Shown here piece by piece: positions 55,739-64,000 of a DNA stretch of 64,000 nt. Source of the DNA: Myxocyprinus asiaticus. Its lineage: Eukaryota > Chordata > Actinopteri > Cypriniformes > Catostomidae. A program made the position numbers and the translations under genes. The stretch lies in the NCBI RefSeq assembly GCF_019703515.2, contig NC_059388.1, positions 3,581,479-3,645,478 of the forward strand, given 5' to 3'. Under the pieces are notes generated by a model, which was given only the letters and a program-made list of their open reading frames with translations, was not told where the DNA came from and did no database searches. Numbering within the stretch: position 1 is the stretch's first letter; the number at the start of each line of letters is the position of its first letter.

Positions 55739-56472
55739 AACGGTTTATTCAATCCCCCTTGTTTAAACCTTCAACAAGTTAGCAAATTGATTGAGTGTTG
55801 TTAAAAAACTACAATTAAACCACAAGACTTTCTTGGTTCCAATAGGACTTAAATTTGCAAATTTCAAAACAGTAGATTACAGTAGCTACAAGCTACTCAT
55901 TTACTCTTAACTTAACTACCACTCTAAATGACTAACTTAACTACTAAAATCCAGTGTAGCGTCAGTTCAGGCATGCAACATTAGTCAAGCTTATAATCAG
56001 CTTATGCTCAACTGATCATGACGTCTGTCAATACAATTTAGACACATCATTATAAAAGTAGTATTTATTTGGCACAAAAATAATGATGATATTATTTAGG
56101 GTGATAGCATTAAACTTAAACAAACAAATTTATAATAAATATAACTAATAAAACTAGAACACACCCTAATTTCTATAACATGTCAAAAACAAAGTGAACA
56201 GTAGCATTTAACTAAATATTTACCAACATAGAAGAACACTTAGATAAATCAGAGACTATTTGATCAGTGAATACTTTACTTACACGAATAAAGGTCCAAA
56301 TGGACCAATTTGCTAAAATGAATCAGACTTTCAATTGCTCCCTGAGAGAGAGAGAGAGTGAAGTAATGTTTTGCTATGTTAAACCACTACTGGTAAAACA
56401 TTACAATAATGTTCTGTTTGTTAACATTAGTTAACAACATTAGTTAACATGAACTAACAATGAACAATACTA
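55346..56472. other. No gene recognised; poly(A) at 55714-55740
   Basis: AT-rich spacer with a 27-base A-run, a short GA microsatellite near 56346 and a MITE fragment at about 56395-56470. No supported gene. Confidence 0.45.
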
Positions 56473-56700
56473 ATTAAAGGAATAGTTCACCCAAAAATGA
56501 ATATTTGATGAAAATTTACTCACCCTCAGGCCATCCAAGATGTATCTGAGTTTCTTTCTTCATCAAAACAGAATTTAAGACTTTTAGGATTTCATTTCAG
56601 GCCTCCTCGTCTAAACAATGCAAGTGAATGTACTCCATTTTTTGGCAGTCCAAAATGCATATTTAGAGTGCATCAAAATAATCCTCAAGACTCAAATTAT
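56473..56700. repeat. AATAGTTCACCCAAAAATGA repeat, copy 2
   Basis: Direct-orientation relative of 47847-48116 with a small number of substitutions. Confidence 0.75.
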
Positions 56701-56805
56701 TATTTTTTAGAAACAAAACAATACTTACATACTTTTTAACTACAAATATTTGCTTCCGTACATCTCTGTGATGTGCGCTCATGAGAGGGATGACGTAACC
56801 CTCAG

Positions 56806-58141
56806 ACATGACCCTCCAGCATGACAATTCCACCTTCCATACTGCTCGTTCTGTGCATGATTTCTTGCAAGACAGGAATGTCAGTGTTCTGCCATGGCCA
56901 GTGAAGAGTCCGGATCTCAATCCCATTGAGCACGTCTGGGACCTGTTGGATCGGAGGGTGAGGACTAGGGCCATTCCCCCCAGAAATGTCCGGGAACTTG
57001 CAAGTGCCTTGGTGGAAGAGTGGGGTAAAATCTCACAGCAAGAATTGGCAAATCTGGTGCAATCCATGCAGTACTTAATGCAGTTGGTGGCCACACCAGA
57101 TACTGACTTTTACTTTTGATTTTGATTTGACTTTGTTCAGGGACACATTATTCCATTTCTGTTAGTCACATGTCTGTGAAACTTGTTCAGTTTATGTCTT
57201 AGTTGTTGAATCTTTTTATGTTCATACAAATATTTACACTTGTTAAGTTTGCTGAAAATAAAAGCAGTTGAAATTGAGAGGTCATTTCTTTTTTTGCTGA
57301 GGATACCTACAGAACCTAATTCATCAACAGTTGAGAAGTTCATCATCATTCAGTACATACTATAATAGTGTGTGTATTCGGTAGCAGCCTGTGACATTTG
57401 TTTATTCAAAAATGAATAAGAGTTATGATGCAAACCAATGGTCATTTATATTTGATAATCTCATTCATGAACATTTATCATTCATCATTATGCATTATAC
57501 ATTCATGCACAATGTGAAATTAATGCCACAAGTTTGTTGCAAGAAGAAATCATTTGTGGGAAAAACATCTTTTAATCCGATTTCCATCGTGTCTAATCCC
57601 ACAGGATGGACTTCTACTTTCATTTGTTAAACAGATATTTTTTGACTTGTTGTGTAAGATATGTTTTTAGTATTAAATGAGTCTTCCCAAATGTGATTAA
57701 AACATTTTGAATGTTGTAAAAGTAAAACAATAAAGCTCTAAGATTACATAAATACAACCAAGGACCCAAGTCTGTGTATGTGTAGTCCTAATTTAAAAAT
57801 ATCTCTGAAAATGTAATCCAAACATATCAATGCTCATCTCACATTATCCAATATGCTGGTAATTAAAGATGCAACATGAATATTATGAACTATAATATAA
57901 CGAGGGGAATGAGAAATCTATTTTTGAGCCTAGTGGGAAAGCAAATAATAAAAATTAGTTATTAGAAATTTTCTCTTTCCTCTAGCTATAGTTTAAGTAG
58001 CAACATAAATCATCATTTACAAGAGTTCCACAGATACCTTAAATTGATATATTGCATCCATATAAACCATTTATTACCATTTTGGACACAAACATTTTGT
58101 CTGAAAATCCTAAAATCTGTGTTGCAAAAAGGACATGGATT
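56806..58141 (-). repeat. Inverted duplication, arm 2
   Basis: Reverse complement of 48117-49456. It contains the 3' 500 bp of the CTCAGC-ended Tc1 (56806 to about 57305) and the same adjoining unique sequence (57306-58141). The join at 56806 follows CCCTCAG with no transposon terminus. Confidence 0.92.
56808..57119 (+). pseudogene. Tc1 transposase C-terminal fragment
   Basis: Open frame of 103 codons starting MTLQHDNSTFHTARS and ending PDTDFYF, identical in protein to the last part of the transposase at 49143-49586. It holds the second Asp and the Glu of the DD34E set but no DNA-binding domain. It exists because arm 2 copied only part of the transposon. Confidence 0.9.
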
Positions 58142-58208
58142 TCTTCTAAATTCAAAAGACACAATAGGTAATTGTTACAAACCAGACAACTACCCACAAT
58201 TGTATTGC

Positions 58209-59188
58209 TTATGGGGCTTTTCCACTGCATGGTACGGCTCGACTTGACTCTGCTCGCTTTTTGGGGGTTTTCCACTGTGGATAGTACCTGGTACCTGGTA
58301 CTTTTTTAGTACCACCTTGGTTGAGGTTCCAAGCAAGCCGAGCCGATACTAAATGTGACGTCAAAACCCTGCAGATCACTGATTGGTCAGAGAGAATCGT
58401 CACTACCAGCGTCACTGAATTTGCGACACGGGACATCAACCCGCTAGTTTTAAAGTTAGCAACAGCGATAACAGTATCATTTGTTCACGTGACTTTAGAA
58501 TTGTAAAAAGAAATGGCTGTGCACAAAACCACGCCGTGGTCAATAAATGAGGTGCAGACGTTCCTCTCGTTAGCGACGAACGAAACGACGCAGAATGAAA
58601 AAGTCTTTCAGGAAGTGTCTCAGCTGTTGGCCACACATGGCTACCACCGGACCTACCAACAGTGTAGAGAAAAGTTAAAAAAACCATCAAGGACCACAAC
58701 AGCTGGAGTGGTTCAAACAGAAGAAAGTGGAAGTGGTTTGACCAAATGGACGCTATCTATGGCAATAGCGAGCAATGGGAGGGAGAGTGCCCTGGACTTG
58801 GCCACGGCGTTGTTGGAGTCCACGATGGAGGATGGTATGTTTTGTTACGTTAACTCTATATTCTGCTTGAAAACTTCACTTTATTTAGTTGACCAGCTAC
58901 TGGAAAGCTTGCTTCTAAAACAACCAGTCCAATTAACTGTTACACTTGTGTAAAATCACCTTGCAACAACTGCTTTATGCAGCACAATGAGCTAGTAGCT
59001 AACAACTAGCGGTCATGTTATTGTTTATGGTCAGTAATGTTTGTGTTGCGTTTAAGATGATGTCACGGCAGTAGAGGCAGCGCAACTATGACGATCAGCC
59101 TATAATCCCACCCACGTTGAGTCGGCACTAAACTGCAGTGGAAAAGCAAGCTCAGAAAAGTAAAGCGAGCAGAGGAAAAGTGCCATTA
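58209..59188 (+). mobile_element. PIF/Harbinger-type element with Myb-like gene
   Basis: TTA at 58209-58211 and 59186-59188 forms a 3-bp target duplication. The ends TGGGGCTTTTCCACTGC and, on the complement, TGGCACTTTTCCTCTGC are imperfect inverted repeats with nearby GCTCG(C/A)CTT phrases. No DDE nuclease is present, so it is non-autonomous. Harbinger elements carry two genes, a nuclease and a Myb-like protein; only the latter remains. Confidence 0.75.
58513..58834 (+). pseudogene. Harbinger Myb/SANT-like protein, exon with compensated shifts
   Basis: In Harbinger elements this protein helps bring the transposase to the nucleus and to the ends. MAVHKTTPWSINEVQTFLSL opens a trihelix/Myb-like domain, continuing KVFQEVSQLLATHGYHRTY then QQCREKLKK. 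The next helix (TIKDH, then KWKWFDQMDAIYG) is readable only in the second frame (about 58689-58770), while ASNGRESALDLATALLES returns in the first frame. Two small indels therefore cancel and the ORF stays open, but the third helix is scrambled. At 58835 GTATGT follows GATG, a good splice donor, so the exon probably ends there. The longer open frame to 58953 is likely intronic. Confidence 0.7.
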
Positions 59189-60060
59189 GTGACTTTTAGA
59201 TTTAGAATGGTGATGGAACCAATGGGTAAGAAAAATCACATATATGATCTTTTTATATCTTAATTGTTTTTCCAAGATAGAAATGGGTTTAAATGGAGAG
59301 CAAATGGAGACAGTGTTTCCCAATCCTAGTCCTAGAGGGAACTGGGAACACCATCAAGTCTAGACTTTAAGAAAGAGCAACCTCTGAGTGAAAAATTATT
59401 TTCCTCTGGGAAAAATCATGCCATGTTTCTCCGTAAATGGGTTAATCCAAAACAGTAGTATGGACAGTTAAGGTGAGCATATCAGTAGTCCATGGTCTTT
59501 ATTCCTCTCAGGTTTCTCTCTTTTTTACAATGAGAGAGATATAAAGACCTTCACCTATGTATCCTGCTCTATCAAGGATTTCCAGAAGAGTGCTCATTTA
59601 TGATCCCCATCCACCCATCAGAGTGGAGCCTTGGGTGGTTGTTGCTCTGTGACTTTGGAGGGTTTGAGACCACTACGCACATGCTGTGTAGCTGGACTCT
59701 TGATCTACAGGTCAGTGTTTCCAGCCCCCTGAACATGACGCACTGAACACAGGATGTGCAGTCTGGTCAGGGCTGGCATTCAAACTCCCCCGGTCACAAA
59801 ATATTAATTCATGTTTTTCCCTCCCATGTGTTTTTCCTTTTTTAGCTTTTTCTCTGACAACCTCCCACACAGCAAATGAAAGCCAGCTAAGACATGAGTG
59901 ATTAACAGGAGACTATGACAAGAGTAAAGAAAAGTGAGATGATTGCTTTCAAAATACCATAAACAATTGTACTACTCTCCTTTGCAAGGCTACCCAATTG
60001 TATTTGCAAATCAATATCTACAGTATATTTTTATGGCAGACAAGCCTCTTGTTCATCGGA
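59189..60060. other. Spacer with one weak exon candidate
   Basis: No repeat was recognised with confidence. The stretch 59512-59603 is noted separately as a possible terminal exon; 59604-59760 contains no motif. Confidence 0.35.
59512..59603 (+). other. Possible terminal exon, unrecognised
   Basis: TTTATTCCTCTCAG is a good acceptor. After two bases the frame reads FSLFYNERDIKTFTYVSCSI for 29 codons before a TGA at 59601. No family is recognised and no partner exon is found. Confidence 0.18.
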
Positions 60061-62109
60061 AAGGAGGAAGCGGGAACTGTACAGGTTTCAGGCAACTGAG
60101 ACTTGTCCTCCACCATCCGGATTGAGGTAACCGCGCTACCACGGGGACCTACTAAGAAGTGGTAACTGGGCAATCCAAATTGGGAGAATATTATTTAAAA
60201 TAAAATAAAAAACAAAAACACAGTAATTAATGTAATTAACATGAATGTAATAAAAGTTACAGCAATAATAGAAAATATTGATAGATTTGAAAGAGAAGCA
60301 TTACCATTGGTATACGTGGAGGCTGAAACAACTTTTGAGGAGGTTCAATAAGCCTACCCAAAGTGGGTGCTGGTGGCATTTCAGGAGAGTAGTTCTCCAT
60401 AATCGACTGCAATTTTACAATCAGGTCTTGCTCCATTCTGCTATGGAACACCTATGTTTCAACATCCAATTAATTCCTGATTGCTAAAATTGCAAGTAAC
60501 ACCTGACATTATTTTTAGTTCAAAAAACGGTTGCCCTACCCAAAAATCATTGGTTGAGTTAGAAGTTTTTTAAGTGCCACTGAACCACAGTGTTTACCCT
60601 CATACCTACAAATGGCTTACTCATAGTTGTCTCTTCATATTACACTGGGATAGGAGAATGTATTTAAACATCCAAAAATTACAGACTTCACCTTTGAAAA
60701 GTCCTATTGTGACTGAATTGTCAGGAAGTGTAATTGAAAGTAGACAGCTAATAATGTTTGAGGTTGTTGGCGTGGCGGCTCTTGTGTGATTCTCTCTTGG
60801 CTGATGGAAGCAGATAGGCCCTTTCATTATTTATAGCACCATCCTGACAACAGAGTGCCACAGAGGCACTGGTGACCTTGCCAACAGGAGTCCTGCATTA
60901 AACACTAATTAGGATGACTTTGTGAGAGCAGCACCACAGGAGAGGAAAAGAGAGAGAGACAAAAATACAAAATGTGATGAAACAGAACAGGTAGCACAGT
61001 ATTTTTTTTCTCAAAACTAAGCACAAGAGATGCTAAAAATATGCAGAGATCCAACCTTTAGATCCTTTTAATCAATCTATGGATTAATAATTATTATGTC
61101 TTGATATATTAAACTGTGATTTCGATAAGCTTTATATTACCTTTTCCTGTAATTTCAACTATATTTTCATATATACTTTCAAAGTATGATTTATGGTTTG
61201 ATCTAGGGTGGGCAACTGGTTGTATCTTCGTAGAAATGTTCATTGATTATTTCATTGTGCAACTGGGGGGAGTGGGTGGTTGTTCCCTCTTGATATTTTT
61301 TTTTTTTTTTTTTTTTTTTTTTGATGGTCACGTGGAATTTTTGCCTAAGCGTTTTTAGATTGCTGATCACCTGGCTTCTCGTCCTGTGTTTACCTCATTC
61401 CCAAAGGAGGCTAGTAATTTTATCATTAGTAACGGAATCGCTGTCTGTTCCCGTAAGCTGTCGACTAATTTTCTTCATCTGCTCGAATGAAGTGAAGCAC
61501 TTTACTTTCACTCTGTCTAATTTGATGACATTTTTTGACTCCTGAGTCATAGGCGGTAGTGCGTCCTGACCTTAAACATGCTCAAACCGTTAATCTTACA
61601 GGTTTGTTCACACGTTACAACTTCTCATAACGGAAATTCCAAGAGCTTATATACTGGAATTTTTCAATGGATCCTGTTCACAGATGACCTCATAAAATGG
61701 TGTTAATTTCCAGGAAAGGCTGTATGTGTGAAAGTGCTTTATGTCTAAACACATTTCCGCTAATTTTCTGAGAGTAGTCTTTTCTGTACAATCGTTTGAG
61801 GATGCCAAAGCATTTGAAAGAGTTTTTTTCCAAACCAGTCTACTACTGTGGTATAACCAAACAGTGCGGTTCTAAATAAATTTGGCAAAATAAATGTTTA
61901 TGGCCCCCTTTCAAAACATATTTCTGGTATGAAAAGAATGTATTATGTTAGAGCAGTAATGTAAACATCAGTTTTACCGAGTAGTTCACACAGTTAACTG
62001 ATGTTAAAATAGGTGTGTTCAACATTATGTAGGCCTGTGCAAACTAAAAGTAATGCATATTGGTTAGAAATGTTTTTGAAGGAATGTTTTTTTTTTTTTG
62101 TAATGGTAG

Positions 62110-62145
<36 letters not shown>

Positions 62146-62231
62146 TTACTTTTATTAATTACTGTGGTATGACATGCTACTATGTGATAGCTCATTCAAA
62201 TAATCACTGAAGACTCTGAATTTAGCCTTTT
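60061..62231. other. No gene recognised; microsatellites
   Basis: 60060-60170 (GAGGTAACCGCGCTACCACG, ACCTACTAAGAAGTGGTAAC) looks like part of an interspersed repeat. A T-run lies at about 61299-61321 and (ATT)n at 62110-62146. No coding feature is supported. Confidence 0.4.
62110..62146. repeat. (ATT)n microsatellite
   Basis: About twelve ATT units. It accounts for the artefactual poly-tyrosine open frame across it. Confidence 0.9.
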
Positions 62232-62600
62232 TTTCCATTGTGTAGTCACAGAGCCACACCAGTTAATTTTTCCAAGGAAAAGTACATTTATTAAATCTTT
62301 TAGTTATCAGACATAGGAGAGAAAGAAAACGTTAGTGGTGTCATACAATATTTCCGATCTTCCTCATCTCTCTCAGTCTCGATACACATACAACCTACAT
62401 AAAGCTTGCATATGCAACCTTGACTTACACTAGGCTTTAGGCATACATATTACACAACACAACATAAAGACATAAGTTTAATAATGTAATAAAAATGATC
62501 AATAATGCTACTAAATGATTACGAATACTGATGACAATTAACAGTGATTAATAAAACTGATGATTAATAATACTGCGACATGAAATTTTAGTCTTCAATC
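62232..62600 (-). mobile_element. Candidate LTR fragment, inverted relative of 30247-30700
   Basis: The complement carries CCTAAAGCCTAGTGTAAGTC, CATTTAGTAGCATTATTGAT and TATGTCTGATAACTAAAAGA, followed by TTAATAAATG and CTGTGACTACACAATGG. Gaps and small differences separate it from 30247-30700. It abuts the Tc1 element at 62612. Confidence 0.45.
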
Positions 62601-62611
62601 ACATAATAACA

Positions 62612-64000
62612 TACAGTGCATCCGGAAAGTATTCACAGCGCTTCACTTTTTCCACATTTTGTTATGTTACAGCCTTATTCCAAAATGGATTAAATTCATT
62701 ATTTTCCTCAAAATTCTACAAACAATACCCCATAATGACAAAGTGAAAGAAATTTGTTTGAAATCTTTGCAAATTTATTAAAAATAAAAAACGAAAAAAA
62801 AATCACATGTACATAAGTATTCACAGCCTTTGCTCAATACTCTGTTGAAGCACCGCTGGCACCAATTACAGCCTCAAGTCTTTTTGAGTATGATGCTACA
62901 AGCTTGGCACACATATTTTTGGGCAGTTTCTCCCATTCTTCTTTGCAGGACCTCTCAAGCTCCATCAGGTTGGATGGGGAGCGTCAGTGCACAGCCATTT
63001 TCAGATCTCTCCAGAGATTTAAGGGTTTAAGTCTGGGCTCTGGCTGGACCACTCAAGGACAATCACATAGTTGTCCCGGAGCCACTCCTTTGTTATCTTG
63101 GCTGTGTGCTTAGGGTCATTGTCCTGTTGGAAGATGAACCTTCGCCCCAGTCTGAGGTCCAGAGTGCTCTGGAGCAGGTTTTCATCAAGGATGTTCCTGC
63201 CGCTGAAAAACATCCCCACAGCATGATGCTGCCACCACCATGCTTCACTGTAGGGATGGTATTGGCCAGGTGATGAGCGGTGCCTGGTTTCCTCCAGACA
63301 TGACGCTTGCCATTCAGGCCAAAGAGTTCAATCTTTGTTTCTCATGGTCTGAGAGTCCTTCAGGTGCCTTTTGGCAAACTCCAGGTGGGCTGTCATGTGC
63401 CTTTTACTGAGGAGTGGCTTCTGTCTGGCCACTCTACCATACAGGCCTGATTGGTGGAGTGCTCCAGAGATGTTTGCCCTTCTGGAAGGTTCTCCTCTCC
63501 CCACAGAGAAATGCAGGAGCTCTGTCAGAGTGAACATCGGGTTCTTGGTCACCTCCCTGACGAAGGCCCTTCTCCCCCAGCTCAGTTTGGCCAGGTGGCC
63601 AGCTCTAGGAAGAGTCCTGGTGGTTCCAAACTTCTTCCATTTATGGATGATGGAGGCCACTGTGCTCATTGGGACCTTCAATGCTGCAGAAATTTTTCTG
63701 TACACTTCCCCAGATCTGTGCCTCGATACAATCCTGTCTTGGAGGTCTACAGACAATTCCTTGGACTTCATGGCTTGGTTTGTGCTCTGATATGCACTGT
63801 TAACTGTGGGACCTTTTATAGACAGGTGTATGCCTTTCCAAATCATGTCCAATCAACTGAATTTACCACAGGTGGACTCCAATCAAGTTGTAGAAACATC
63901 ACAAGGATGATCAGTGGATTTTTTTCGTTTTTTATTTTTAATAAATTTGCAAAGATTTCAAACAAACTTCTTTCACATTGTCATTATGGGGTATTGTTTG
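62612..64000 (-). mobile_element. Tc1-type transposon running off the window
   Basis: TA at 62612-62613, then CAGTGCATCCGGAAAGTATT, the terminus of an abundant fish Tc1 family. The terminal repeat continues to about 62810 (CAATACCCCATAATGACAAA). Its inverted partner (TTGTCATTATGGGGTATTGT-like text) begins near 63920 and is cut by the window end. The broken transposase is on the minus strand. Confidence 0.9.
63019..63852 (-). pseudogene. Tc1 transposase with catalytic residues deleted
   Basis: 63770-63328 reads MKSKELSVDLQDRIVSRHRS, ISAALKVPMSTVASIIHKW (helix-turn-helix), TRTLPRAGHLAKLS and YGRVARQKPLLSKRHMTAHL. The frame ends at SQTMRNKD because a small deletion removed the stretch that normally holds the first catalytic Asp (WSDE-type block). 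63219-63019 resumes with [12 protein letters not shown] after another deletion, then [14 protein letters not shown] with the second Asp, and ends at SPDLNP followed by a stop where the Glu should be. Two of three catalytic acids are gone, so it is dead. The Met at 63770 is the usual family start. Confidence 0.88.

Noticed and set aside
60061..60170. tRNA-like or SINE head because of GGTAACCGCGCTACCACGGGG text
   Set aside because: No cloverleaf or A/B box pair of proper spacing could be made. Kept only as possible repeat text.
61116..61545. Overlapping open frames with Phe runs
   Set aside because: They depend on the T-run at about 61299-61321, and no motif is present.

Overview
This is a transposable-element-dense, apparently gene-poor stretch of a ray-finned fish genome, most likely a cypriniform or related otophysan. 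The evidence is the mix of Tc1-type transposons, a fish-type L1, L2-group LINE fragments, DIRS tyrosine-recombinase retrotransposons, Harbinger-type MITEs and TA-rich microsatellites. No bacterial operon, CRISPR array, rRNA or tRNA was seen. No convincing multi-exon host gene was seen either; two isolated exon-like stretches (26675-26843 minus, 59512-59603 plus) are the only weak candidates.

Layout. 221-2290: 5'-truncated L2-group LINE (minus). 5961-21070: a nested block. An unclassified repeat family, present as tandem units, was entered by a near-full-length L1 (6360-18237) with a 14-bp target-site duplication. The L1 ORF2 was in turn entered by a 6.3-kb DIRS element (8988-15280) that keeps both inverted terminal repeats and the internal complementary region. 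21913-35842: MITEs (one Harbinger-type with TAA duplications), LINE 3' ends, two degenerate tandem repeats and a palindromic MITE. 36082-40711: a second DIRS element on the minus strand. It lacks gag but has an uninterrupted reverse-transcriptase ORF, and all catalytic residues of its tyrosine recombinase sit in one ORF. 40890-44263: a LINE 3' end split by a 2.07-kb TG...CA sequence flanked by ACTA, read as a solo LTR. 44820-46395: a complete Tc1 transposon with 201-bp inverted repeats and an open DD34E transposase. 48117-58141: two near-identical 1.34-kb inverted arms 7.3 kb apart. Between them lie most of a second Tc1, a heavily deleted third DIRS copy and L2 fragments. 58209-59188: a Harbinger-type element with a Myb-like ORF. 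The window ends inside a third Tc1 type.

How the parts work together. The coding sequences are mobilisation machinery rather than a host pathway. The DIRS structure fits the published circular-intermediate model: the two outer ends differ, the internal complementary region holds the reverse complement of the end-to-end junction, and both complete copies sit at a single GTT/AAC with no target duplication. The gag-less second copy suggests mobilisation in trans, or a later deletion. Only the Tc1 transposase at 45085-46113 looks possibly functional; the other transposon genes carry stops, frameshifts or lost catalytic residues. All family assignments come from reading motifs and were not database-checked.
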